DNA of 64,000 nucleotides from CADCUY01 sp964242735 (GCA_964242735.1 CAXTAK010000001.1:336851-400850), one strand, 5' to 3'. Shown: positions 18,889 through 29,566, counted from the first letter of the stretch. Numbers and translations are program-made. The notes: a model not told the origin generated them from the letters alone.

Positions 18889-19619
18889 GCGCCCCGGGTG
18901 CGCCCGGGCCGTCGCGGGCACCGCCGATCCGGGTCTTCCTCGTCGACGACCAGGCGCTGGTGCGGGCCGGCTTCCGGATGGTCCTGGACTCGCAGCCGGA
19001 CCTGACGGTGGTCGGGGAGGCCGGCGACGGCGGTGAGGCGGTGCGTGCCCTGGCCACCGTCGAGGCCGACGTGGTGCTCATGGACGTGCGGATGCCCGGC
19101 ATGGACGGGCTGGAAGCCACCCGGCGCCTGCTGGGCGCGGGGGCTCGGGCACACCGCCCCGGCGGGCGGGGCCTGAAGGTGGTGGTGCTGACCACGTTCG
19201 ACCTGGACGAGCACGCCCTGCCCGCGCTCCAGGCGGGCGCCAGCGGCTTCCTGCTCAAGAGCAGCCGTCCCGAGGACCTGATCGAGGCCGTCCGCACCGT
19301 GCACCGGGGCGACGCCGTCATCGCCCCGAGCACCACCAGGCGCCTGCTCGAGCACCTGGTTCCGGCGACGGTGAGCCAGCGGGGGAGGGAGCTGCACGCG
19401 CTCGTGCAGCAGCTCACCGGCCGGGAGCGAGAGGTCCTGCTCCTCATGGCCCGGGGCATGTCCAACGCCGAGGTCGCCCGGGAGCTGTTCGTCTCCACCA
19501 CGACCGTCAAGACCCACGTGGCCAGCATCCTCGCCAAGCTCGGCGCGCGGGACCGCGTCCAGGCGGTCATCACCGCTCACGAGGCCGGGGTCGCCGGGAC
19601 GGGGGCTCCCGGTCCCTGA
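18885..19619 (+). CDS. Response regulator, NarL/FixJ family
   Basis: 244 residues from the GTG overlapping the kinase stop. The receiver has VDDQALVRAG, phosphorylation site D67 in LMDVRMPGMDG, the switch threonine in VLTTFD and lysine in FLLKSSRP. The LuxR-type DNA-binding domain is at the end (LTGREREVLLLMARGMSNAE, STTTVKTHVASILAKLGARDR). A 12-residue insert (RAHRPGGRGLK) before the fourth strand is unusual. Partner of the kinase; likely targets are the divergent exporter genes. Confidence 0.92.
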   Translation: MSAPGAPGPSRAPPIRVFLVDDQALVRAGFRMVLDSQPDLTVVGEAGDGGEAVRALATVEADVVLMDVRMPGMDGLEATRRLLGAGARAHRPGGRGLKVVVLTTFDLDEHALPALQAGASGFLLKSSRPEDLIEAVRTVHRGDAVIAPSTTRRLLEHLVPATVSQRGRELHALVQQLTGREREVLLLMARGMSNAEVARELFVSTTTVKTHVASILAKLGARDRVQAVITAHEAGVAGTGAPGP

Positions 19620-19682
19620 CGGGCGCACCGCTCGGCCCACGTGCCCGACCGGGGTGGAGCTCGCGCTGTCCGCCCTGGCCGG

Positions 19683-20501
19683 TCAGGAGGCCACGGCCAC
19701 CACGCGCCCGGACAGGCGCGTCATGGTCTGGCGGGGCAAGAGGCGGTGGGCGGCGCTGTTGAGCCGGTTGCCCAGACCGGGGACGACGACGGCGCGGGAG
19801 CCGGCGAGGGCGCCCAGGGCGGTGGCGACGACCACCTGCGGGCTCTGTCGCCCTCGGGTGAGGAACTCGGCACCGGTGGTGGTGAAGAACGCCGTCTCGG
19901 TCGCGCCGGGGCACAGGGCCAGCACGCGCACGCCGCTGGTGCGCGTCTCGGCCCACAGCGCCTCGGTGAAGGACAGGACGAAGGCCTTGGTCGCGCCGTA
20001 CACCGCCATCGAGGGCACGGGCTGGAACGCCGCGGTCGACGCGACGTTGACGACCGCGCCGCGGCCAGCGCCGTCCTCGGCGGCGAGCATGGCCGGGAGG
20101 AAGCGGGCCGTCAGGTCCACGGGGGTGGCGCAGTTGAGCTGGATCTGACGGGCCAGGGCGGCCGGGTCCTCGTGGACGAAGGAGTCGTGGGAGCCGACGC
20201 CGGCGTTGTTCACCAGGACGTCGACGACGATGCCCCGCTCAGCGGCGAAGGCGGCCACCGCCTCGCCGGATCCGGCCACGGACAGGTCGGTGGCGAGGAC
20301 GTCGATCCGGCGCTCGGGGTGGGCGGCGATCAGCTCGGTGCGCAGGCTCGCGAGCCGCCCCTCGCGGCGAGCGACGAGGAGCAGGTCGTGCCCCTGCGCG
20401 GCGAGCTGGCGGGCGAACTGCTCGCCGATGCCGCTGCTGGCCCCGGTGACCAGAGCGGTGCCCGGGACGGTCCTGGGTGCGGTGCGGGTGCGGTCGGCCA
20501 T
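19683..20501 (-). CDS. SDR family oxidoreductase
   Basis: 272 residues. TGASSGIGEQFARQLA, VNNAGVGSHD, VNVASTAAFQ and YGATKAFVLSF give a complete active site. The C-terminus VVVPGLGNRLNSAAHRLLPR fits the DltE/YqjQ-like group of SDRs, often acting on lipid-like substrates. The ATG at 20501 has a GGAGG site 7 bases upstream; an ATG four codons earlier lacks one. An operator-like palindrome lies just upstream, so expression is probably controlled by a TetR-type repressor encoded elsewhere. Confidence 0.9.
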   Translation of the reverse strand: MADRTRTAPRTVPGTALVTGASSGIGEQFARQLAAQGHDLLLVARREGRLASLRTELIAAHPERRIDVLATDLSVAGSGEAVAAFAAERGIVVDVLVNNAGVGSHDSFVHEDPAALARQIQLNCATPVDLTARFLPAMLAAEDGAGRGAVVNVASTAAFQPVPSMAVYGATKAFVLSFTEALWAETRTSGVRVLALCPGATETAFFTTTGAEFLTRGRQSPQVVVATALGALAGSRAVVVPGLGNRLNSAAHRLLPRQTMTRLSGRVVAVAS

Positions 20502-20514
20502 GAGGTCCTCCATC

Positions 20515-20532
20515 GTCTTACAGCTGTTAGAC
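20515..20532. promoter_or_regulatory. Operator-like palindrome upstream of SDR
   Basis: GTCTTACAG-CTGTTAGAC is an 18-bp palindrome with one mismatched pair, the size and style of TetR-family operators. It lies between a TACCTT -10-like hexamer (20537-20542, minus strand) and the SDR start, where a bound repressor would block transcription. No TetR gene is adjacent. Confidence 0.55.
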
Positions 20533-20559
20533 GAAGGTAGCACGCGAGGACACCACCCG

Positions 20560-21651
20560 TCAGGCCAGCTCCCGGGGCGGCTCGCCCCGGGTCTCGGGCT
20601 CGCGGTCGTCCTGCAGGTCCCAGCCGACGACGCGGTACGCGAGGCCGCGGTGCCCTCGGGTGGCGAGGACGGCGATGCCCGAGGTGACTGCCAGCACCGC
20701 CGCCACGGAACCGGCGAGGGCGTCCGTCGAGGCGCTCAGGAGCAGGTAGCCACCGATGCCGAGCAGCCACCGCAGCGCAGCCGCCGGCAGGGGCACCGAC
20801 CCGCGCGGCCGCAGTCGCACCACCGTCTCGCCCACCGTCCGGCGCGTCTTGACCACCCAGGCGAGCAGGACCAGGGCCGGCACCAGGGAGGTGAGCGCCG
20901 CACGCACCAGCGCATCGCCTCCCGGCCGCACGGCGGTGCCCGTGGCGGCGACCAGCACGGTGTAGACGACGGTGAGCACCTGACCCGTGCCGATCCCGAA
21001 CGCGCCGTCGCAGAGCATGCCGAGCAGCCGGCGCCCGGCGGTGACCGGCCGTGGCCGGTCCGGGTCGGGCAGTCGTTGACCGGGCACCAGGCGCAGCACC
21101 GGTGCTGCCAGCGCACCCAGCAGCGCCCCGGCGGTGTTGACGATCAGGTCGTCGACGTCGAAGAGCCGGTAGGAGCAGGGGAAGGCGGACCACACCCCCG
21201 TCAGCTGGGTGACCTCCACCAGCAGCGACACCGCCAGACCGACGGTCGCGGTGACGACGACGCCGCGACGCCCGAGGTACCGCACGAACATCCCCAGCGG
21301 CACGAACAGTGCGGCGTTGAACACCACCTGCTGCACAGCGGGGTTGCGAGGCAGCCCCGAGGGACCGCCGCGGTCCTCCCTGGCGATGTCGGTCAGGAAC
21401 TGCCCGGGTCGCAGCTGCGTCCCGGAGCCGCCGCCGGTGCAGAACCCCGCAGTGACCTCGGGCAGCGGCAGCACCGTGTAGGAGACCAGCGCCAGGGCGT
21501 AGACCAGCACCGCGGAGCTGAGCACCACCGGACCGACGCCGAGCTCGCCACGTCGGCGGAACTGGACGGCCACGAAGGGCACGAACAGGGCCAGAGCCAC
21601 GAGCACCCCGCCGAAGACGGCGGCGAACGCCGGGAGCAGCTGCCCGCTCAC
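20560..21651 (-). CDS. VanZ-RDD fusion membrane protein
   Basis: 363 residues, all membrane. The N-terminal half is a VanZ-like domain: VVFNAALFVPLGMFVRYLG and FDVDDLIVNTAGALLG are its hallmarks (VanZ proteins confer low-level teicoplanin resistance in some hosts; the mechanism is unclear). The second half (about 195-340) resembles an RDD domain. The GTG start follows a GAGAGGGGGG ribosome site. It follows the GMC oxidoreductase gene by 25 bases and could be co-transcribed with it. Confidence 0.82.
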   Translation of the reverse strand: MSGQLLPAFAAVFGGVLVALALFVPFVAVQFRRRGELGVGPVVLSSAVLVYALALVSYTVLPLPEVTAGFCTGGGSGTQLRPGQFLTDIAREDRGGPSGLPRNPAVQQVVFNAALFVPLGMFVRYLGRRGVVVTATVGLAVSLLVEVTQLTGVWSAFPCSYRLFDVDDLIVNTAGALLGALAAPVLRLVPGQRLPDPDRPRPVTAGRRLLGMLCDGAFGIGTGQVLTVVYTVLVAATGTAVRPGGDALVRAALTSLVPALVLLAWVVKTRRTVGETVVRLRPRGSVPLPAAALRWLLGIGGYLLLSASTDALAGSVAAVLAVTSGIAVLATRGHRGLAYRVVGWDLQDDREPETRGEPPRELA

Positions 21652-21676
21652 GGCGATCCCCCCTCTCCGCGGGACC

Positions 21677-23335
21677 TCACCCGGGCGGCGACGCGCGCAC
21701 GAGCTCGGCGGCGCGTTCGGCGATGGCGAGGGTGGCTGCCTGGGTGTTCCCCCGCGGGATCGTGGGCATGACCGACGCGTCGACCACGTGGAGGCCGTCG
21801 ATGCCGTGCACCCGCAGGTCGGGCCCCACCACGGACCGGGCGTCGCCACCCATCCGCGCCGTGCCGACCGGGTGGTAGTAGCTGCCCAGGCCGGCGTCGA
21901 TGGCGGCGTCGAGCACCTCGTCGGTCGCGTCGACGGGGAGCGGCGGCGCCGCGACGAAGGACCGCAGCGCGGGAGCGGCCAGGTGCCCGAGCGCCAGGCG
22001 CATCCCGGCGCGCAGGCGCACGCGGTCCGTGGCGTCGCTCAGGTACCCGGGGTCGACGCTGGGGGCGTCGGAGGCCTCAGCCGAGCGCAGGCGCACCCGC
22101 CCGCGGCTGCGCGGGCTGAGCAGTGCCACCAGGTACAGCAGGGTGCCCCCGGGCGGCACACCCGGTGAGCCGTCGCCCAGCAGCAGCGTGCACAGGTGCG
22201 TGTCGGGGGCGGGGGGACCCGGGGGGACCGGATCGTCCAGCGCCAGGGCCGCCACGGACTGGCCCAGCCCGGACAGCGGCCCGCGACGCAGCAGCCGGTA
22301 CGCCTGCACGGGGTCCCGGCCCGGGGCGCCGTGCGGAGCCGGCGCCTCCCGGAGGGGCTGGAGGAGGGAGACCGCGGGGTGGTCGTGGAGGTTCTCACCG
22401 ACGCCCGGGACGTCGCGCACCACCGGGATGCCGTGCTCCCGCAGGTGCTCCGCCGGGCCGAGGCCGGAGAGCATGAGCAGCTGGGGCGTGCGCAGCGCGC
22501 CGGCGGCGAGGACCACCGAGCGCCGGGCCCGCACCACGGCCCCGCCCTGGAGGTCGCTGCCGGTGCGTTGGACGCCGACGGCGCGCCCCCCCTCGATGAC
22601 GACGCGCTCGACCGGTGCGCCGGTGACGACGGTGAGGTTGGGCCGCGACGCCGCGGGGCGCAGGTAGCCGTCGACGACGCTGTGCCTGGCGCCGTCGCGG
22701 ATGGTGCTGTGCGGCAGGCCGATGCCCACGCGTCGACGCCCGTTGAGGTCCTCGACCACCGGCCAGCCCTGCTCCAGGCCGCCCTCGAGCAGCGCGAGCG
22801 AGATCGGGTGGACGTCGCGCGGTGTGGAGACGGCCATCGGGCCGCCCGCCCCGTGGAACGCGCTAGCGCCGAGCTCGTGGTCCTCCAGCCGGCGCAGGAG
22901 GGCCTGCACGTCGGTCCAGCCCCAGCCCGCGGCTCCCTGGTCGACCCACCCGTCGTAGTCCCCCGGGTGGCCGTGGAACCACCACATCGCGTTGACGGCG
23001 CTGCCCCCGCCCAGGCCCCTGCCCGTGACCAGGGCGACGGGCCGGCCACCGATCGCCTCCTGGGGGGTGGTGGTGTCGGTGAAGGTGGACTCCCCGCCCC
23101 CCCACAGGCGCGGCGCTGCCCCGGGGATCGCGATGTCCGGCTGGTCGTTGCCGCCGCCCGCCTCGAGGAGCAGCACGGTGCGGTCCGGGTCCTCGCTCAG
23201 CCTCGCGGCCAGGACGCACCCCGCCGCGCCGGCGCCCACGACGACGTGGTCGACCTCCAGCGGGCCCCCTCCCCGTGTCGTGCCCGAGCCGTCCGCTGCG
23301 CCTCCACCGTCTGCCACGGTCCCAGACAACGCCAT
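21677..23335 (-). CDS. GMC family FAD-dependent oxidoreductase
   Basis: 552 residues. DHVVVGAGAAGCVLAARLSE is the FAD-binding GxGxxG motif, LVTGRGLGGGSAVNAM the GMC signature 1, and AAGALRTPQLLMLSG the signature 2. The active-site His is in YYHPVGTARMG and the Asn in PRGNTQAA. The family oxidises alcohols such as choline, glucose or polyethylene glycol; this protein looks closest to the choline-dehydrogenase-like branch, but the substrate is not decided. The ATG at 23335 is preferred over a TTG four codons upstream. Confidence 0.92.
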   Translation of the reverse strand: MALSGTVADGGGAADGSGTTRGGGPLEVDHVVVGAGAAGCVLAARLSEDPDRTVLLLEAGGGNDQPDIAIPGAAPRLWGGGESTFTDTTTPQEAIGGRPVALVTGRGLGGGSAVNAMWWFHGHPGDYDGWVDQGAAGWGWTDVQALLRRLEDHELGASAFHGAGGPMAVSTPRDVHPISLALLEGGLEQGWPVVEDLNGRRRVGIGLPHSTIRDGARHSVVDGYLRPAASRPNLTVVTGAPVERVVIEGGRAVGVQRTGSDLQGGAVVRARRSVVLAAGALRTPQLLMLSGLGPAEHLREHGIPVVRDVPGVGENLHDHPAVSLLQPLREAPAPHGAPGRDPVQAYRLLRRGPLSGLGQSVAALALDDPVPPGPPAPDTHLCTLLLGDGSPGVPPGGTLLYLVALLSPRSRGRVRLRSAEASDAPSVDPGYLSDATDRVRLRAGMRLALGHLAAPALRSFVAAPPLPVDATDEVLDAAIDAGLGSYYHPVGTARMGGDARSVVGPDLRVHGIDGLHVVDASVMPTIPRGNTQAATLAIAERAAELVRASPPG

Positions 23336-23343
23336 CGGGCCGC

Positions 23344-23380
23344 TCAAGGGAAGCCGGGGCGCCCCGGGCCGCTCCCTTGA
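23344..23380. promoter_or_regulatory. Palindromic element between divergent genes
   Basis: TCAAGGGA (23344-23351) and TCCCTTGA (23373-23380) are exact inverted repeats. A second perfect palindrome, CGGGGCGCCCCG (23355-23366), lies in the spacer. The element sits between the GMC oxidoreductase and the divergent MFS gene, so a dimeric regulator binding here could control both. A transcribed hairpin is the alternative. Confidence 0.5.
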
Positions 23381-23447
23381 TCACGACGAGGATCTGCGGT
23401 TCGATCGTCCGGTGGTCAGCCCGGGGCAGGGCGGCGACCCGCACGCG

Positions 23448-24602
23448 ATGGGCCGTGTGTGGTTGCTGGCCTTCGGCTCCTTCGCCGTCGGCACGGGGCT
23501 CTTCGCCCTCGGTGGTGTGCTGCCCTCCCTGTCCGAGGACCTCGGGGTGACCCAGTCGGCAGCCGGGCAGTCCGTCACCGTCTTCGCGTTGACCTACGCC
23601 GTCACGGCGCCCCTGGCAGCGTCCGTGACCGGTCGGTGGCCCACCCGGGCGGTGCTCCTGGTCTCCCTCGGTGTCTTCACCGTCGGCAACGCCCTCACCG
23701 CGGTGGCAAGCGACCTGACCCTGCTGTTCCTCAGCCGGGTCGTCGCTGCAGTCGGTGCCGCCACCTTCAGCCCCGCCGCGTACGGAGCCGCGGCAGCGAT
23801 CGTGGCGGCGTCCAGCCGGGGCAGGGCCCTGGCGATCGTCAGCAGCGGGCTGACCGGGGCCCTGGCGGTGGGGGTCCCGCTGGGGGTGGTGCTGTCCCGC
23901 GACGGGACCTGGCGCAGCGCCGTGGTCCTGGTCGCCGTCCTCGGCCTCGCCGCCATCGTCGTCATCGCCGTGGGCGTGCGCCGCCTGCCTCCCGCACCGA
24001 GGACGTCGCTCGCCGGTGCCCTCCACATCCTCCGGAGCGGTTCCGTGCTCGTGGTGCTGCTCATCACCGTGCTGGCGGTGTCGGCGGGCATGAGCGCCTA
24101 CACCTACATCGCGAGCGTCCTGGACGCCACCGTCGCGCCCACCAGCGGGCAGTACCTCCTCCTGCTGGTGATCTACGGCGTCGGGGCGTTCGCCGGCTCG
24201 CTCGCGATCGGTCCGCTGACCGACCGCTTCGGGGCGGACAGGGCCGTGCTCTGGTCCGTCGCGGCACTGGTCCTCGCGCTGGCCCTCGTCCCGTTCGTGC
24301 GTCCCGTCGCGGCGGCTGCCGTCCTCGTCCTGTTCTGGGGTGCCGCGTTCACCGCGCCCACACCACCGCAGCAGGTCCGGCTCCTCACGCTCGTCCCGCA
24401 CGACGCGACCGAGGTCGTCAGCTTCAACGCCTCGGGCGTCTACCTCGGCCAGGGCCTCGGCGCCGCCCTCGGTGGCCTGGCACTGTCCGGCGGGCTGGCG
24501 CCGCGCGAGCTGCCGGTGCTGGCGGCCGTGCTGGCGCTGGTCGCGCTCGTCGTGCACCTGGCCGCCGTCCGCAGAGCCACTCGGGGGGCAGGCACCGCAT
24601 GA
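23448..24602 (+). CDS. MFS transporter, DHA1-type
   Basis: 384 residues with about twelve hydrophobic segments; slightly short for the class but complete. WLLAFGSFAVGTGLFALGGVLP is the first helix, LSRVVAAVGAATFSPAAYG the fourth, and GPLTDRFGADRAVLW the central loop motif. It resembles AraJ/Cmx-like exporters, as does the transporter at 47. No strong ribosome site is seen at the ATG, and the frame is open upstream, but the upstream part lacks features. The stop overlaps a hydrolase remnant (ATGA). Confidence 0.85.
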   Translation: MGRVWLLAFGSFAVGTGLFALGGVLPSLSEDLGVTQSAAGQSVTVFALTYAVTAPLAASVTGRWPTRAVLLVSLGVFTVGNALTAVASDLTLLFLSRVVAAVGAATFSPAAYGAAAAIVAASSRGRALAIVSSGLTGALAVGVPLGVVLSRDGTWRSAVVLVAVLGLAAIVVIAVGVRRLPPAPRTSLAGALHILRSGSVLVVLLITVLAVSAGMSAYTYIASVLDATVAPTSGQYLLLLVIYGVGAFAGSLAIGPLTDRFGADRAVLWSVAALVLALALVPFVRPVAAAAVLVLFWGAAFTAPTPPQQVRLLTLVPHDATEVVSFNASGVYLGQGLGAALGGLALSGGLAPRELPVLAAVLALVALVVHLAAVRRATRGAGTA

Positions 24603-24919
24603 GGCTCAGCAGACCGGTCGAGGGGTTCCGCCTGGCGCACCAGCACCCTCCGGGCCCCGTGGTCGCGGGCCCCGTGGTCGCTGGCTACGACATCGGGATC
24701 CGGGTCGCGCAGCAGCTCGCCGCCGACCGTCCCGACCTCGTCGGCGCGCTGGTGCTGTGCCCACCGCTGCCCGGGGCGGGGCGCCGCGTGGTGGACCCGG
24801 CCGGCTCGACGAGCTCCTCAGCAGGGTCGACCTGGCCCGTGCCCCGTGCCGGGCACCTCGTGCCGCTCGAGGCCCCCGACGCCTTCGCTGCAGCGGTCGA
24901 CCCGGCCGTCGCCCGGTAG
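24599..24919 (+). pseudogene. Truncated alpha/beta hydrolase remnant
   Basis: A 106-codon frame begins on an ATG inside the MFS stop. It contains VVAGYDIGIRVAQQLAADRPDLVGALVL, the nucleophile-elbow strand and helix of an epoxide-hydrolase-like alpha/beta hydrolase (Asp nucleophile). It then passes almost directly to RAGHLVPLEAPDAFAAAV, the catalytic-His end of the fold. The N-terminal strands and the whole middle (lid and acid residue) are missing, so it cannot be an active enzyme. Probably a deletion product, still translationally coupled to the transporter. Confidence 0.65.
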
Positions 24920-25009
24920 CACGCCGGCAGCGTGGTCTTCGGCCCTGCGGTGCCTCCACCCGCGCCCTCCACCCCGGGTCGTGCCGGGACGGAGCGATGC
25001 TCGTCCGCC

Positions 25010-26292
25010 CTACAGGCCTCCGCGCAGGGCGGCGATGGGCTCGATGCGGGCGGCCTTCACGGCCGGGTAGGTGCCGGCCACGAGGCCGATGAGCCCGCCG
25101 AGCAGCGCCGAGCCGATGGCGGTGGTGGTGCTCAGGACGGGCGTCCACTGCTGCACCAGGGAGACCACGACCACCACGACGACGCCCAGGGAAGCGCCGG
25201 TCAGTCCGCCGAGGAGCCCGATGACCACGGACTCGACGACGAACTGACGGGCGATCTGCCGCCTGGTCGCGCCCATGGCGCGGCGCAGCCCGATCTCCCC
25301 GACCCGCTCCATCACCGAGAGCAGGGTGACGTTGGCGATGCCGAGCCCTCCGACGAGCAGGGCGACGGCGCCCAGGGCGAGGAACGTGGCGTTCAGGTCG
25401 GCCTGGATGTCATCCCGGGCCGGTGACTGGTCCGGCGGCGCCTCGACCTCGAAGCCGGAGGGGTCCTCGGGGTCGAGGGCGACGGGTGCCTGCCGGGCGA
25501 CCAGGGAGCCGGCTCCCACCTCGATGCGGGCGTGCAGCTCGTCGGGGGCGGGGAGCCCGAAGTCGGCCCGGGCGGTGCCCATCGGCAGCAGGACCGCGTC
25601 GAGGAGGTCGGTGCGCCGCTGGGGGCCGCCCACGATCCCCACGACGGTGTAGGGCACCTCGCCGATGAACACCGAGGGCTGGCGGTCGACCCGGCTGACC
25701 CCTAGGCGCTCCGCGGCGCGGGCGCCGACCACGGCCACCCGGTCCGCGCGCGCGTCGTGGCCGGCGTCGAAGGCGCGACCGGTGACGATCTCGGCGCGCA
25801 CGGCGCCCAGCAGGCCGGGTGAGCCCGCGAGGACGGGCGTGGGCACCCCCTCGAGCGCAGAGGGATCGTTGACGAGGACGGCCGTGACCGCCGCCGCGCC
25901 CGTGGCGACCACGGCGACGGTGCCGGCGTCCTCGACGCCGGCCAGCCGCCCGACCCGCTCCTCCGCGTCCCACGGCAGGACGGCCGTCGGGCGCCCACCG
26001 CCCGGGCCCCCCGGCGCGCCCGACGGCGCGGGGCCGGCCCGGACGACGACCTGGGTGGCGGCCACGGCGTCGAAGGAGCGCCCCACCTGTCCCGCGGAGG
26101 TCTGCGCCAGCCCGACCGTGACCACCAGCGACCCGATGCCGAGCACCGTGCCGAGGATCGTGAGCAGGAGCCGGCCGGGGCGGGCGCCGACGCTGTGGGC
26201 GCCCTCGGCGAGCAGGTCGCGGAGGTCGAACCGGTCACCGCGCGGCCGCCGCCGCACCGCCCGGTCGGCCCGGCGCAGCGGGTGGAGCCCCC

Positions 26293-26296
<4 letters not shown>
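25010..26296 (-). CDS. ABC transporter permease, MacB/FtsX-type
   Basis: 428 residues. A cytoplasmic start, a first membrane segment (LLLTILGTVLGIGSLVVTVGLA) followed by the MacB-type periplasmic core domain (about 75-285), then three membrane segments of the FtsX domain (about 298-415). The loop VGEIGLRRAMGATRRQIARQF is the conserved coupling sequence. The GTG start overlaps the ATPase stop as GTGA. With the ATPase, adaptor and lipoprotein it forms a MacAB-like exporter unit. Confidence 0.92.
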
Positions 26297-26999
<703 letters not shown>

Positions 27000-27003
<4 letters not shown>

Positions 27004-28592
27004 CGTCCGACGACCACGAGGTCGCCGGCCTCGAGCTCGCCGCCGGTGATCTCCGCGTAGCCCTCGGCGGAGAGCCCGGTGGTGACGGTCACCAGCTCCG
27101 TGGCGCCCTGGCCCGTCGTCCGCTCCACCCGCGACTCCCCACCGGGCCCCGCGGTCAGGGCCGCGAGCGGGACGGCGAGCACATCACCGTCCGTGGCGGC
27201 CACCGGCACGGACACCCGCACGTTGGCGCCCTGCAGGGCGGTCAGCTGCACGTCGGTGAGCTCGTCGGGCACGAGGGTCACCACCGACCGGCCAGCCGCT
27301 GCCGACGCCGCACCGGCGCCGCCGCCGTCCTCGCCGCCGTCCTCCCCGCTCGCCCCGCCGCCGTCCTCGCCGTCGACGGGGCCGGCGGCCTGCGCGGAGG
27401 GGGTCGCCTCGACCGCGGTGACCCTCGCGGTGACCTCGCTGCCGTCCGGGGCGTCGAAGGAGGCGGCCATGCCCGCGCCGAGCAGGGCCGCCTCCCGCGT
27501 GCTGGCCGAGGCGACCACCTGGAGGGTCGCGCCGGAGACCTGCATCGCGGGGCCGTCGAGCGTCGAGCCGCGCCGGACCGCCACCTCGTCGACCCGCCGC
27601 GGCAGCGAGGGGAGGTACGCCACCTCAGCGGCTGGCAGCGCGGTGACGACCGCTTCCCGGGCCCTGGTCGCGGAGGCCCTCGCGGCGTCGAGCTCGTCGG
27701 TCGCCGCGGCGAGCGCGGCGTCCTCCGCGGGCGCCGCCGGCTCGGCCAGGGCGGTCTCGCGCTCGGCGCGGGCCAGGGCCAGGGCGTCGGTGGCGGCGGC
27801 GACCGCCGCTGCGTCGCCGGTCGCGGTCGCCGCCCGCACCTGGCGCTCCTGCTCCCGCACGGCGTTGTCGGCGGCGATCCGGGCCGCCTTCGAGGGCCCG
27901 GCCGTCGCGGCCTCGCGGGCCGCCTCCGCGCTCTCGACGGCGGCGGTCGCCGCATCAACGGCACGCCGGGCCTGCGCGGCGTCCAGGGCGTCCTGCTCCG
28001 CCGGTGCGGGGGGTGTGTAGCCGACCCGCTCGTACAGCTCGACGACGGCGGCGGCGACGGTGGTGTCGTAGACGTCGGAGCCGGGGGAGCCGGAGGCGAT
28101 GCCCAGCGCCCACAGGCCCTGCTTGAGCTGGGCGACGTCGGGCCCGGACGCCCCGAGCCGCAGGGTCCGGTACACCGGCAGCTCACCGGGGAGGACGATG
28201 ACCGGCCTGCCGGTGACCTCCAGCGCCACGGACCCCGCGTCCAGGGTCGCCCCGACGGCCGGGACCGCCCCGGTGACCACAGCGGGCCCCCCGTCGCCGC
28301 CCTCGGAGGGGGCGACGGTGATCGGTTGCGGATCGTCGTAGCGGGCGTCGCCGCGCAGGGTGACCTCGTTGGAGATCGAGCGGACCTCCGCCGGCACCGT
28401 GATCAGCCCGGCCGCCGGGGGCGCGGCGTCGGCGGCGGCCTGCGCGGGGGAGACCACGAACCGTCCCAGCACCAGACCCAGCACCAGGGTGGCCACCGCG
28501 GTGCCGGCCACGACGACGATCGTCCGGTCGCCGGGGCTGCGGCGCCACCACGCCAGGGCCGCTGCGGCGCGCGAGCCCCACCGAGCTCTCAC
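27000..28592 (-). CDS. Efflux adaptor (HlyD/MacA-like) with peptidoglycan-binding domain
   Basis: 530 residues from the GTG overlapping the lipoprotein stop. One membrane anchor (about 25-45, VVVAGTAVATLVLGLVLGRFV). A PG_binding_1-like segment LRLGASGPDVAQLKQGLWALG follows at about 180-230. Next come a long Ala-rich coiled coil (about 240-350), a beta-barrel/lipoyl-like region, and an Asp/Glu/Gly-rich linker (GEDGGGASGEDGGEDGGG). The end LSAEGYAEITGGELEAGDLVVVG is the adaptor membrane-proximal domain. In Gram-positives such adaptors pair with MacB-type ATPase/permease sets, as here. Confidence 0.88.
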
Positions 28593-29566
28593 CGGTCCTT
28601 CCCGCGGGCCTCGGCCATCGCCTCGAGCTCGGCGCGGTGGGCCTCGACGAACGCCTGCTCCGCTGCGGAGCGCAGCTGCTGCGCCCGCGCGGCGTGGTCC
28701 ACGTCCTGCTGGCACTGGGCGTCGGCCACCGCGGTGGCGATCTCCACCTCCTGCAGCTCCTCGACCGCAGCGCGGTCGGCCGCGGCGTCACCCTCCCCGA
28801 GCTCGCTGGACAGCGCGGCCTCGCGGCTCCTGATGTCCTCGAAGGCCTCCCGGGGGTCGGCGTACCCCGGGTGGCCGGCGCCGGCCATGCAGTCGGCCCA
28901 CTCCGCCGCCAGGGCCAGGGACTCCGGGGCGTCCTCCAGCGCGTCGTAGGTGCGGGTGAGCTCCTCGTCCAGCGACGCGAACTGCGGCGTGCTCGCCGGG
29001 TCCACGCCCCTGATCCGGGTGTACGCGGTGCGCTGGCAGCCGGCCTCCTCCGGGCTCAGCGCCTGGCCGTAGGTGTCCTCCAGCCGCCGGGTGCCCTGCA
29101 GGGCCTCGTAGTAGGCCGAGGACTCGCTCTCGGACATCGACGCCACGTAGTCCTCGTTCGGGTCGACCGGCAGGGTGACCTCGTCGACGTCGAGGGTGGT
29201 GATGAGGTAGCCGTCCTGGGCGGCCTCCTCGACGCTCCACCCGTCGGCGGTGCGGGCCTCGCCCCGCTCCTCCAGGGCGGTGAGGTCGATGCTCGCCGGG
29301 TCGTTAGGCGTGTGGTCGAAGCCGGCCGCCTGCATGCAGGCGACGATGAGCTCCTCGACCTGGCGCTGCTCCGCGTCACGCTCCTCCTCGGACGCGGTCG
29401 CACCGTTCCCGTAGTACTGGTCCAGGGGGCTGACCGCCGGTCGGGCGCTCCCGCTGGCGGCGACGCCGGCACCGGGGGCGCCGTCGTCCGCGGAGCACCC
29501 GGCGAGCAGCAGCACCAGGCCGCACCCGGTGCCGATCCGGGTCCTCATCATCTGCAGGCGTCCCAC
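28589..29566 (-). CDS. Secreted lipoprotein of unknown function
   Basis: 325 residues from a GTG with a GGGAGGACGG ribosome site; an ATG at 29551 would give 320. The signal ends in the lipobox LLLAGC, so the protein is lipid-anchored outside. The mature part is mostly helical and acidic, with four further cysteines in spaced pairs (VACMQAAGF, EEAGCQRTA, ADCMAGAGH, DAQCQQD). The CMxxxGF element recurs in actinobacterial lipoproteins beside MacAB-like systems. It is first in an operon with adaptor, ATPase and permease, so it is probably an accessory of that exporter. Confidence 0.75.
   Translation of the reverse strand: MGRLQMMRTRIGTGCGLVLLLAGCSADDGAPGAGVAASGSARPAVSPLDQYYGNGATASEEERDAEQRQVEELIVACMQAAGFDHTPNDPASIDLTALEERGEARTADGWSVEEAAQDGYLITTLDVDEVTLPVDPNEDYVASMSESESSAYYEALQGTRRLEDTYGQALSPEEAGCQRTAYTRIRGVDPASTPQFASLDEELTRTYDALEDAPESLALAAEWADCMAGAGHPGYADPREAFEDIRSREAALSSELGEGDAAADRAAVEELQEVEIATAVADAQCQQDVDHAARAQQLRSAAEQAFVEAHRAELEAMAEARGKDR

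Noticed and set aside
22863..24557. A minus-strand 564-codon frame rich in Gly, Glu, Asp and Gln
   Set aside because: Pure antisense of the MFS gene and shifted frame of the GMC gene; no domain features.
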